A DNA stretch of 12,436 bases from an uncultured Bdellovibrio sp. GTDB taxonomy: Bacteria > Bdellovibrionota > Bdellovibrionia > Bdellovibrionales > Bdellovibrionaceae. Under the pieces are notes generated by a model. It was given only the letters and a program-made list of their open reading frames with translations. It searched no databases and had not been told where the DNA came from. The position numbers and the translations under genes are program-made. Within the stretch, counting starts at the first letter, position 1, and every line of letters begins with the position of its first letter. The stretch spans positions 1 through 12,436 of the forward strand of contig NZ_CAMLDV010000104.1 in assembly GCF_946478835.1 (NCBI RefSeq), in the 5' to 3' direction. Of the stretch, positions 1 through 6,404 are shown in pieces.

Positions 1-529
1 GTGTTTGCATCCAAGAACGGCAGCCCAGAAACGCCGTGGTTCGGCGGATTGGGAGCAAATCAAGCAGCTTCACAAGGCGGTTGATTTTCCTGTGATTGGA
101 AATGGCGATATTCAAACTTCTGAAGATGCGATCATGATGCTGCAAGAAACCGGTTGCGATATGGCGATGGCCGGTCGTGGATTGGCAGCTCGTCCGTGGA
201 TGTTGTGGCAGCTTGGTGAAGATTTAGGTTTTGCCGCTCCTTTAGGTAAAGAAGGTCTGAGAGCTCCTCGCACAGCTGAAGAAGAAGGTGCTGAGTATGG
301 AAAGTGTTTATTAAAACTAATCGAGCGTTGCCGTCATTATTTTGGCGAAGATCTCGCGATGAGAAAAGTGCGTTTCTATGTGCGCACAACAAGTGTGTGG
401 CTGCCGTTTGGAAATACTTTGGTGGGAATTTGTGCGAAAGCAAAAAACATCGAAGAGATGACAGCAGGAGTTGCGAAATTTTTTGAGGGCTCTATCGAAA
501 TGAGTCCTCGCACAGAATTAAGGCAGTAG
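1..529 (+). CDS. tRNA-dihydrouridine synthase, DusB-like, 5' end outside window
   Basis: This is the C-terminal part of a flavin-dependent dihydrouridine synthase, which reduces specific uridines in tRNA with FMN and NADPH. The open frame runs in from the left edge (first whole codon at position 2, Cys), so no start is visible and the catalytic-cysteine region is missing. What remains matches the second half of the TIM barrel: HPRTAAQ (usual form HxRTxxQ), ADWEQIK, the FMN-binding VIGNGDI (bases about 92-112), and GRGLAARPW (about 173-199), which recalls the GR..GRPW of DusB. A helical C-terminal domain follows. The stop is TAG at 527-529; the methyltransferase gene begins 8 bp later, so the two are probably cotranscribed. 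A second, clearly DusC-type paralogue is at 3662-4612. The family is secure; the DusB-like subtype is an inference from the GRPW-type motif. Confidence 0.9.
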   Translation, partial: CLHPRTAAQKRRGSADWEQIKQLHKAVDFPVIGNGDIQTSEDAIMMLQETGCDMAMAGRGLAARPWMLWQLGEDLGFAAPLGKEGLRAPRTAEEEGAEYGKCLLKLIERCRHYFGEDLAMRKVRFYVRTTSVWLPFGNTLVGICAKAKNIEEMTAGVAKFFEGSIEMSPRTELRQ

Positions 530-537
530 GTCTTAAG

Positions 538-1194
538 ATGAATTGCCTGCTCTGCCAATCCCCCGATTCAACACCTTTTAAAGTAGAGAAAAAGCCAGAG
601 AGAAGCTATTTCCATTGTGCCGAGTGTGATCTCATCTTTATGAATCCTACAGAACGTTTGAGCCCACAAGATGAAAAAGCGCGCTACGACAATCATGAGA
701 ACCAGGGAAGTGCGGGACACGTCGCTTTTCTAGAGCCTCTAGTAAAAGACATCGATACTTATTTTAAATCCGCAGGCCTTGTGCGCTCACAACTTTCGAT
801 GTTGGATTTTGGATGTGGTCCGAAGCCTTCACTTTCAGTCCTTTTTGAGATGAAAGGTTATAAAACGTCGAACTACGATTTGTTCTATCACCCGGATCAA
901 GACCAGCTTCGTCGCACTTATCATTTCGTCACAAGCACTGAGGTGTGGGAGCATTTTTATAATCCACGCCAAGAAATTGAAAAACTGCTTCGTCTTGTAA
1001 AATCCGGCGGCCTTTTAGGAATTATGACTTCAGCTCACCGTGGAGAAGCCGCTTTTCATGACTGGCATTATCGTCGTGATCTCACCCATGTGGTGTTTTT
1101 CTCAGAACGAAGCATGGAGTGGATTGCGCGTGAATTCAAACTGCACGTGCTTAAAGCAAAAAGCCCTTATTGGATTTTTCAAAAGGTGTTTTAG
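538..1194 (+). CDS. zinc-ribbon class I SAM-dependent methyltransferase
   Basis: A 218-residue cytoplasmic protein. The N-terminus carries two CxxC knuckles (C3/C6 and C27/C30), spaced as in a small zinc ribbon. The rest resembles a class I SAM-dependent methyltransferase of the Methyltransf_23 type: motif I is LDFGCGP at 89-95, a likely post-I acidic residue is D114, STEVWEHF at 133-140 matches the 'EVxEH' motif, and LRLVKSGGLLGIMT at 151-164 matches the LKPGG strand-turn. The nucleotide loop reads GCGPKP rather than GxGxG, a variant seen in this family. The ATG at 538 follows the upstream dus stop by 8 bp and has only a weak AGG-type ribosome site, suggesting translational coupling. The substrate is unknown. 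Proximity to a tRNA-modifying enzyme hints at RNA, but related zinc-ribbon methyltransferases also act on small molecules and sugars. Confidence 0.85.
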   Translation: MNCLLCQSPDSTPFKVEKKPERSYFHCAECDLIFMNPTERLSPQDEKARYDNHENQGSAGHVAFLEPLVKDIDTYFKSAGLVRSQLSMLDFGCGPKPSLSVLFEMKGYKTSNYDLFYHPDQDQLRRTYHFVTSTEVWEHFYNPRQEIEKLLRLVKSGGLLGIMTSAHRGEAAFHDWHYRRDLTHVVFFSERSMEWIAREFKLHVLKAKSPYWIFQKVF

Positions 1195-1224
1195 TTTAGT
1201 GAAACTGAGGCGCCATCATTTTCC

Positions 1225-1285
1225 CTGAATGAGAATTTTTGTCTGAATCTTTATAACTCTCTGAATGTTCCGAAAAGTAATTCAG
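1225..1285 (+). repeat. CTGAAT x3 at 18-bp spacing plus one inverted copy
   Basis: The 116-bp gap between the methyltransferase and the large exported-protein gene holds CTGAAT at 1225-1230, 1243-1248 and 1261-1266, exactly 18 bp apart, then its reverse complement ATTCAG at 1280-1285. The second interval contains TATAAC (1252-1257), which could be a -10 element, but I find no matching -35. The array could be a regulator binding site or chance. The last direct copy and the inverted copy form the hairpin described separately. Confidence 0.4.
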
Positions 1286-1288
1286 AGG
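1259..1288 (+). promoter_or_regulatory. leader hairpin covering the Shine-Dalgarno of the exported-protein gene
   Basis: CTCTGAAT (1259-1266) pairs perfectly with ATTCAGAG (1280-1287), giving an 8-bp stem with a 13-nt loop in the mRNA. The only good Shine-Dalgarno before the next gene, AGAGG (1284-1288), sits in the 3' arm and would be masked when the stem forms. The pairing is visible in the sequence; a role in translational control is inference. Confidence 0.45.
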
Positions 1289-1310
1289 TACGTGTCTGGT
1301 TTTCCTAAAA

Positions 1311-3665
1311 GTGCTTTCTATTTTGGCCCTTTCCTTAACAGGTTTTTCATTTGATGCTGAAAAACTGCAGCTTGCTCTTCTCTGTAAGCAATCTCAAAAC
1401 TGCGCAACAAAAAGCAAAGAACTTGTCGACCGCCTGACCTTGAGTTGTGAGATGGAAGTCCAAAGCCAAAACTGCGCGGAATTAGCTCATGCTCATCCTG
1501 ATTGGGCACCCTTGATGCGAAAATGTGATTTTCAAGGTTTGTGTAAGCAACAAAATGAATATGCTGAAAAAGCTGGAATGGCGTGTTTGCGCGGATATAA
1601 AAACGCCATGATTGATTTAGGCATTTCTTTGAAGGATATGTCTGTGTCCTTAGCGGGTTTTGTCGATGATACCTGGGAAAAATTCAAAGCGAGCAACAAA
1701 AGGCGTAATGAGTTTATCGCAGAGTGTGACAAGTCGTTGGCTTGCAAACGAGATCTTGTGAAAGAAGACCGTCGTTATCGCGATCTTTCAGATGAAAAAT
1801 TAAATAAACTTTCTGCCGCCTTTTTGTATGTGCAAGCTCAGGATATGAAAGCCTATATGTCATCCTTGGAAAGAGCTCGTCCGAAACCCTACGTGCCGAT
1901 TTCTGAGCGCCCTCTGCGGGAAGATGTGACGTTGAGCGCAGAACAAAATGACAAGCTTGTGCGATTGCTGGCCATAGTGAGTGATCAGGTCAAAGAACAA
2001 TATCATCGCTATGCCTGCTACACCCCGGCAGCCCAAGAGGAACTTAAATGTTATGCCTTAGGTAATATCGTGGATCCAACCATGATGGCGGGGTATTTTG
2101 TTAAAGGTGGAAGAGCTGCGGCTGCTGTAGCCCGTTTGGCTCACGAAGAAAAGGCTCTGGAAGTTGCTGAAAAAATACCACTTCTGCGTTTTTCCAACAG
2201 GGGAGAGCTAGTTAAAAACTACCTCGAATTTTCTCCGACAACGGTGGCTCAAAATGAAAAATGGATTTCGCTTGCAGACAAAGGTGTAAGTTCAAAGAAC
2301 TTGTTCTTTGACGTTGAAAACAGCCAAATAAAAAAACTCAACGACACTTTGAAAGATAAAAATCTCGTTACAAGTCTTACAAACTTTCACAAAGACATTC
2401 TGGATAAGAAGATGTCCAGTCTACAAAAGGATTTCCCGGAGTTGGTGATTGATAAGTATTCCGATTTTAAATCAATGCGTTTTGCCTTTGGCGGTAAAAT
2501 TCCTCCAGATCTTGAAAAACGTTTGCAGAAAATATTTACAGAAACCAACGAAGAGTTTTCTTCTTACTTAAAGGACAGTCGTATCTTACGTGAGGGGGAC
2601 CGCGCACAAGATTGGTTTCGTGCCGGCGTCGGATCTTCAGCGGATCAGGCCAATTTGGCTGCTCGTTACGCTCGTGGTGCACCCACGAACGATATGTATT
2701 CTTTTGCGCGAAAAGATCTTCAGGTCGCCATGGGAATGAAACTGAATGCAATTGAAAGTGATCGCGTGCTCCTGCGCCAGGCATTTAAGGACACCTCTGT
2801 TTTAGAGGGGGCAACTTTGAATCAGGACGCTTTTGATATCGTAAGAAAGAATTCTGGAGACGGTAAGAAAATTTCAGAGGCTCTTTCCAATCGTTTTGGC
2901 TTGCAAAGCCTCTCAGAAAAAAATGTGCAAACCTTAGAGCGGTACGTAAAGAGCACGGACGAGTTTTCTCCGGGCCTTTATATTGCCAAGCGTGAAAATG
3001 CACATCTCAATGACGCCGCCTTGGGAGGGCTTTCGGCGGATATCATTGGCTTGGGCGGTGCTAATTTAAAAGGAACGGCGGAGGCATTGGTTCAAACCAC
3101 GTCTATTAATAGTGCTTTAGAAAAAACACGGCTTTCGGAAAAAGCCGTTACCAAGGAATTTATCGAGCAGAAGAAAACTTTCGAAACTGTCGTAGGACGC
3201 TCCGTGGATCCGGGGAAGTTAAAAACAATTTGTTCTGGTGATGATTGTGTATCGGTAGCCACGGCTCCTTTGTCAGAGAAAGATAAAACAAAAATTTTGT
3301 CCGGCTTAGCCAATTCCAAGTATTCGGGCTCATTTCGTGTGGCTTTTGTTTCTGACGGAGTGAAAGAGGTTGAAAGCCGCAATATTTTGGCCAATCAGGG
3401 CGAGGCCGTTGAAAAGAAACTGCGCAAGGCTCTGAGCTCAAAAATGGAATCACACCGTTTAAAGGGTCTCACTTTCGGGGTGGATATGCGAACACAAGAG
3501 CTTAATAGGGGAGGCGTGAAGCTCTTAATGGGAGAAGCTGAAAGTCTGCGTTTAACAACACGAGAAAGAGAATTGATCCGTAAATCATTTCAAGATGCTT
3601 TAGATTCTTTAAATCATGAGCTTTCGCAAAGTGGAACTCGCGTTCAGTATACGCCTGTTTACTAG
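1311..3665 (+). CDS. large cysteine-rich predicted exported protein, function unknown
   Basis: A 784-residue protein I do not recognise. From the GTG at 1311 it begins with a short hydrophobic stretch (LSILALSLTGFSF) and then DAEKL, consistent with a signal peptide and a periplasmic or surface location. The frame is open back to 1281, and an in-frame CTG at 1296 would add MVFLK, giving a more typical signal peptide with a positive residue and a better distance (7 nt) to the AGAGG at 1284-1288. No in-frame ATG exists there. The first 250 residues hold 11 cysteines (25, 31, 46, 55, 72, 78, 92, 139, 145, 236, 247), including CxxxxxC pairs and a repeated QSQNCA, which suggests disulfides. Another pair (CSGDDC) lies near residue 660. 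An Ala-rich stretch is at about 265-285; the rest is charged and largely helical in character, without obvious enzyme motifs. The stop overlaps that of convergent dusC. Confidence 0.85.
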   Translation: MLSILALSLTGFSFDAEKLQLALLCKQSQNCATKSKELVDRLTLSCEMEVQSQNCAELAHAHPDWAPLMRKCDFQGLCKQQNEYAEKAGMACLRGYKNAMIDLGISLKDMSVSLAGFVDDTWEKFKASNKRRNEFIAECDKSLACKRDLVKEDRRYRDLSDEKLNKLSAAFLYVQAQDMKAYMSSLERARPKPYVPISERPLREDVTLSAEQNDKLVRLLAIVSDQVKEQYHRYACYTPAAQEELKCYALGNIVDPTMMAGYFVKGGRAAAAVARLAHEEKALEVAEKIPLLRFSNRGELVKNYLEFSPTTVAQNEKWISLADKGVSSKNLFFDVENSQIKKLNDTLKDKNLVTSLTNFHKDILDKKMSSLQKDFPELVIDKYSDFKSMRFAFGGKIPPDLEKRLQKIFTETNEEFSSYLKDSRILREGDRAQDWFRAGVGSSADQANLAARYARGAPTNDMYSFARKDLQVAMGMKLNAIESDRVLLRQAFKDTSVLEGATLNQDAFDIVRKNSGDGKKISEALSNRFGLQSLSEKNVQTLERYVKSTDEFSPGLYIAKRENAHLNDAALGGLSADIIGLGGANLKGTAEALVQTTSINSALEKTRLSEKAVTKEFIEQKKTFETVVGRSVDPGKLKTICSGDDCVSVATAPLSEKDKTKILSGLANSKYSGSFRVAFVSDGVKEVESRNILANQGEAVEKKLRKALSSKMESHRLKGLTFGVDMRTQELNRGGVKLLMGEAESLRLTTRERELIRKSFQDALDSLNHELSQSGTRVQYTPVY
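3121..3148 (-). terminator. intrinsic terminator on the minus strand, inside the exported-protein gene
   Basis: Read on the minus strand, ACGGCTTT (3148-3141), loop TTCCG, AAAGCCGT (3135-3128), then G and six T (3126-3121). An 8-bp perfect stem with four G-C pairs and a short loop, followed at once by a T-run, is the classic Rho-independent form. It points the right way to stop transcripts of the ychJ-EVE-dusC operon after they run about 515 bp past the dusC stop, antisense to the exported-protein gene. On the + strand the hairpin has no T-run after it. Confidence 0.6.
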
Positions 3666-4612
3666 TTGCAAATACGCTCGAGATTTTCTTTAAATTCAGC
3701 CGGTTTTTTTAGAATTTTGATTTCATCAAAAACTTGTTTCGCTTCGCCATTTTTTAACGACAAAGCCTTCAACCACTGTTTCGTGCGGGAAACTGCAAAG
3801 TAGTCGTTAATATAAAGCGTGCTCGCTTCAAAGAATTGCGGAAGCAGAGGTTTTGCTTTTTCCCAAGACATGTCTTCCACTGGTTCTTGCGAAAGACTTT
3901 GTTTGATCTGTTTAAAGATGAATGGATTGCTCATGACCCCGCGGCCGATCATATAATCTTCACAGCCCGTGACTTCCACACAGCGATGAAAATCAGCAAC
4001 GTTCCAGATCTCACCATTGGCGATAATCTTGGTTTTTGTTTTTTCTTTAATACGAGGAATCCATTCCCAATACGCAGGTGGTTTATAACCATCTGTTTTC
4101 GTGCGACAATGAATCGTGAGCCAAGTGGCATTGGCCGCTTCCACCGCTTGGGCAATGTCAATACAGCGAGTAGGATCGTCAAATCCCAAACGAATTTTTG
4201 CCGTCACCGGAACCTCAGCGGGAATGGCCTTACGAACCGTATCGACGATTGTGAAAACGCGATCGCAGGATTTTAAAAGACTTGCTCCGCCATCATGTCG
4301 GTTCACCGTTTTAGCTGGGCAGCCGAAATTTAAATCAACACCCAAAGCACCCAGTTTCACAGCTCTCTGTGCATTCAGTGCTAAAGGCTCAGCGTGGCCG
4401 CCAAGAAGTTGCACAAAGACAGGAGTGCCCCAACGAGTGCGCGAATTTGTTTTTAACTCCGGACAGTTTTTATAAAAAACACTTTCTGGATGCAGACGAT
4501 CTGTGACGCGCAAAAACTCCGTCACACATTGGTCAATACCACCAATGCGAGTCAGCGTATCACGCATCACCCAATCAACCACACCTTCCATCGGAGCCAA
4601 AAACAGTTTCAT
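3662..4612 (-). CDS. dusC: tRNA-dihydrouridine(16) synthase DusC
   Basis: A 316-residue, full-length flavoenzyme that reduces uridine (position 16 in E. coli DusC) to dihydrouridine in tRNA. It follows the DusC pattern closely: LLAPMEGV-like start (LFLAPMEGV, 3-11), CVTEFLRV (29-36), PVFVQLLGG, VDLNFGCPAKTVN (92-104) with catalytic Cys98, AKIRLG (138-143) with the tRNA/FMN-contacting Lys139 and Arg141, HCRTK with His168, IIANGEIW (197-203; the GEIW tail is typical of DusC) and MIGRG (221-225). The ATG at 4612 lies 3 bp after the EVE gene's stop, so it is probably the last gene of a ychJ-EVE-dusC operon. It converges on the exported-protein gene: the palindrome CTAG (3662-3665) supplies both stop codons. 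U16 specificity is inferred by similarity. Confidence 0.93.
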   Translation of the reverse strand: MKLFLAPMEGVVDWVMRDTLTRIGGIDQCVTEFLRVTDRLHPESVFYKNCPELKTNSRTRWGTPVFVQLLGGHAEPLALNAQRAVKLGALGVDLNFGCPAKTVNRHDGGASLLKSCDRVFTIVDTVRKAIPAEVPVTAKIRLGFDDPTRCIDIAQAVEAANATWLTIHCRTKTDGYKPPAYWEWIPRIKEKTKTKIIANGEIWNVADFHRCVEVTGCEDYMIGRGVMSNPFIFKQIKQSLSQEPVEDMSWEKAKPLLPQFFEASTLYINDYFAVSRTKQWLKALSLKNGEAKQVFDEIKILKKPAEFKENLERICN

Positions 4613-4615
4613 GAA

Positions 4616-5074
4616 CTAAAGGCCACCCATTTTTTTAACGATGTCGAAGTGTTTCTTTTCAACAGGCTGAACAGAAAGACGAGAGCCTTTTTGCAGAACC
4701 ACCATATCAGAAAGCTTCTCATTGTCGCGAAGATCTGAAAGGCTCACAAGATTTTTAAATTTCGCAACGTATTCAACTTCCACGCAAAACCAAATCGGTT
4801 TTTCTTTCGTGGCTTTGGCATCAAAGTATTCTGATTTTTTTTCGAACTGAGTTTTATCAGGAAACGCAAGCTTTGAAACTTTCGCGATACCTGCAACTCC
4901 AGGTGGCTCGGCATTCGAGTGATAGAATAAAACAAGGTCACCCACTTGCATGTCTTTTTGCATGTAGTTGCGAGCCTGGTAATTGCGCACACCTTCCCAC
5001 GGAGTTGTTTTATCTTTGTGGAGTTGATCAATAGAATAAACATCCGGTTCTGATTTCATCAGCCAGTATTTCAT
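4616..5074 (-). CDS. EVE-domain protein (THYN1-like)
   Basis: A 152-residue single-domain protein of the EVE family, in the PUA/YTH/ASCH-like superfamily whose members bind modified nucleobases in RNA or DNA. Hallmarks: MKYWLMKSEPDVYSIDQL at the N-terminus (KSEP at 7-10), WEGVRNYQARN (26-36), MQVGDLVLFYHSN (42-54), the GVAGIAKV strand (59-66), then an aromatic-rich segment ending in WFCVEVEYV (95-103). The length is normal for a stand-alone EVE protein, and no fused nuclease or AAA domain is present. The start overlaps the ychJ stop as ATGA (5071-5074), with GGAGA in the right place upstream. The ligand is unknown. Cotranscription with dusC invites a role around modified tRNA bases, but that is inference. 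Confidence 0.92.
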   Translation of the reverse strand: MKYWLMKSEPDVYSIDQLHKDKTTPWEGVRNYQARNYMQKDMQVGDLVLFYHSNAEPPGVAGIAKVSKLAFPDKTQFEKKSEYFDAKATKEKPIWFCVEVEYVAKFKNLVSLSDLRDNEKLSDMVVLQKGSRLSVQPVEKKHFDIVKKMGGL

Positions 5075-5466
5075 TTGCTTTTCTCCGCTTTGATTTTTCC
5101 AGATTTAAAAAACCATTCGCCAGCTTGTTTGCGAAACGTGCTCACTTCATGGTGAACATAATCTTCATCGTCAACGGAATAAAAAGCTTTAAACTCCACC
5201 GTGCCCTTCGTACCTTTTTCTTCGGCGTGCACGATTTCAAGTTTTAAAAACTTCGCTCTTTCAGCCCATTCTTTATTGGCGTCGTCATCGATCAGATCCA
5301 AAGTTTGCGGATCCGTCGTGTCACGCAAGTACTGCATTTGATTTTTAGCAAACGCCGAATAGCGCGAACGCATCAAAGCTTCGGCTGTTGGAGCCAACGC
5401 TTTCCCTGAGTGATAAACACCACAACATTCAACATAAGATTTTCCAGAACCACAGGGGCATTTCAT
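5071..5466 (-). CDS. ychJ: YchJ family protein (SEC-C motif plus NTF2-like core)
   Basis: A 131-residue member of the YchJ/UPF0225 family, function not established. The N-terminus is a SEC-C zinc motif, CPCGSGKSYVECC (Cys 3, 5, 14, 15), followed by the family signature TAEALMRSRYSAFAKNQMQYLRDTT (about 27-51) and an NTF2-like alpha/beta core ending in ...GEWFFKSGKI. E. coli YchJ (about 150 aa) carries a second SEC-C motif at the C-terminus. Here the protein stops about 20 residues earlier in a Lys-rich tail, so that motif is absent. It is the first gene of the minus-strand operon. The start ATG at 5466 has a modest GGA ribosome site 9 nt upstream, and the SEC-C motif directly after the Met supports this start. 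Confidence 0.88.
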   Translation of the reverse strand: MKCPCGSGKSYVECCGVYHSGKALAPTAEALMRSRYSAFAKNQMQYLRDTTDPQTLDLIDDDANKEWAERAKFLKLEIVHAEEKGTKGTVEFKAFYSVDDEDYVHHEVSTFRKQAGEWFFKSGKIKAEKSK

Positions 5467-5510
5467 ATTTTTAAGTCCAATCTTTGAGCTTGGCGCGAAG
5501 CTACCAGAAA

Positions 5511-5525
5511 AGGTACGCCGTACCT
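5511..5525. promoter_or_regulatory. 15-bp palindrome in the divergent promoter region
   Basis: AGGTACG-C-CGTACCT is a perfect palindrome with 7-bp arms around one central base. It lies 45 bp upstream of ychJ and 82 bp upstream of the ydfG-like gene, within the 140-bp region between the divergent genes. A further half-site, TACC, is at 5502-5505. The form fits an operator for a dimeric repressor or activator; no regulator gene is present in the window. Confidence 0.4.
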
Positions 5526-5554
5526 ATCTGTATTGCGGGGCATTATCGAGGTGC

Positions 5555-5584
5555 TTGATACCCTTTAAGAGAGGGGACTGTTAT
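5555..5584 (+). promoter_or_regulatory. probable sigma70-type promoter for the ydfG-fumC operon
   Basis: TTGATA (5555-5560; 5 of 6 match to TTGACA), an 18-bp spacer and TGTTAT (5579-5584; 4 of 6 match to TATAAT), placed 22 bp before the ydfG-like start codon. The ribosome site GAGGTGAG (5596-5603) follows. It was found by eye only, and the -10 is imperfect. Confidence 0.4.
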
Positions 5585-5606
5585 CGTTTTAGTTTGAGGT
5601 GAGAGT

Positions 5607-6374
5607 ATGGCGAAATGGGCACTAATTACGGGAGCCACTTCTGGTATCGGCTGGGCCACGTCTTTGGCGTTAGCGGGACAAGGATTTTCAATTTTAGCGA
5701 CGGGCCGCCGTCAGGAAAAACTTCTCGAGCTTGAAAAAGAGATTAAAAGTAAATTTCCCACTGTTTCGGTGAAGCTTGCGCAGTTTGATGTTTCAGATCG
5801 TTTTGAAGTGAGTGAATTTTTAAAATCACATCAAGCAGAAATTTCTCAAGTTGAAGTTTTAGTGAACAACGCAGGTCTCGCCAAAGGCACCGACAAAATG
5901 CAAGAGTCTTCCTTAGATGATTGGGAGACAATGATCGACACCAACATCAAAGGTTTGCTCTTCATGACCCGCGGAGTGATCGAACACATGGTTCGTAAAA
6001 ATTCAGGTCATGTTGTGAATCTTGGTTCGGTCGCGGGACGTTGGACTTATCCGGGCGGTGGCGTTTACTGCGCCACAAAGTTTGCCGTGCGTGCGCTGTC
6101 TGAAGGACTCCGTATGGATCTTTTAGGAAGTAAAATTCGTGTCACGAATATTGAGCCGGGCATGGTGAGCACAGAGTTTTCGATGGTGCGTTTTAACGAT
6201 CAAGCCAAGGCTGATAAAGTTTATGAGGGCATGACACCGCTTCAAGCTTCTGACATCGCAGAAACCATTGCGTGGTGTGTGGCGCGTCCGGCTCACGTAA
6301 ATATTCAAGAACTTGTTATTTATCCAACAGACCAAGCTCACGTCGGGCAAGTGGCCCGTCACGGCACAGTGTGA
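5607..6374 (+). CDS. ydfG: YdfG-like NADP-dependent short-chain dehydrogenase
   Basis: A 255-residue classical short-chain dehydrogenase/reductase. It has the nucleotide loop TGATSGIG (8-15), ATGRRQEKL (31-39, with basic residues favouring NADP), D61 at the adenine pocket, NNAG (87-90), N113, catalytic Ser141 in GSVAG, and YCATK (Tyr154, Lys158). DWETMIDTN (105-113), IEPGMVSTEFSMVRF (182-196) and PAHVNIQELVIYPT (228-241) follow E. coli YdfG, which oxidises 3-hydroxy acids such as serine and 3-hydroxypropionate and reduces malonic semialdehyde. The true substrate here is unproven. The start is firm: GAGGTGAG lies 3 bp before ATG and the Rossmann strand follows directly. It is the first gene of a probable operon, with fumC 30 bp downstream. 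Confidence 0.9.
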   Translation: MAKWALITGATSGIGWATSLALAGQGFSILATGRRQEKLLELEKEIKSKFPTVSVKLAQFDVSDRFEVSEFLKSHQAEISQVEVLVNNAGLAKGTDKMQESSLDDWETMIDTNIKGLLFMTRGVIEHMVRKNSGHVVNLGSVAGRWTYPGGGVYCATKFAVRALSEGLRMDLLGSKIRVTNIEPGMVSTEFSMVRFNDQAKADKVYEGMTPLQASDIAETIAWCVARPAHVNIQELVIYPTDQAHVGQVARHGTV

Positions 6375-6375
6375 A

Positions 6376-6402
6376 GGGCAGAGGCCCGGAACTGGAGTAG
6401 TA
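6376..6402 (+). repeat. hairpin plus Shine-Dalgarno leader before fumC (copy 1)
   Basis: GGGC (6376-6379), loop AGAG, GCCC (6384-6387), then GGAACTGGAGTAGTA up to 6402, with ATG at 6405. CCCGGAACTGGAG (6385-6397) is identical to 7817-7829 before the next gene, and the following base and AGTA match except for one T/C change. GGAG is the ribosome site, 7 nt before ATG. The likely reading is a small hairpin placed just before a strong ribosome site, duplicated in the operon. Confidence 0.5.
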
Positions 6403-6404
6403 AA

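Noticed and set aside
1191..1208. Short stem AGTTT/AAACT just after the methyltransferase stop as a terminator
   Set aside because: The stem is A-T rich and is not followed by a T-run; GGCGCC follows instead.
1229..1257. TATAAC at 1252-1257 as the -10 of a promoter for the exported-protein gene
   Set aside because: No hexamer resembling TTGACA lies 16-18 bp upstream, so I do not call a promoter.
3699..3710. T7 run after CCGG as the terminator of the exported-protein gene
   Set aside because: No complementary arm for the preceding GCCGG is present, so there is no hairpin.
3836..4475. Long open frames on the + strand opposite dusC
   Set aside because: They lie wholly within a well-supported gene, show no family features and no ribosome sites; they are shadows.
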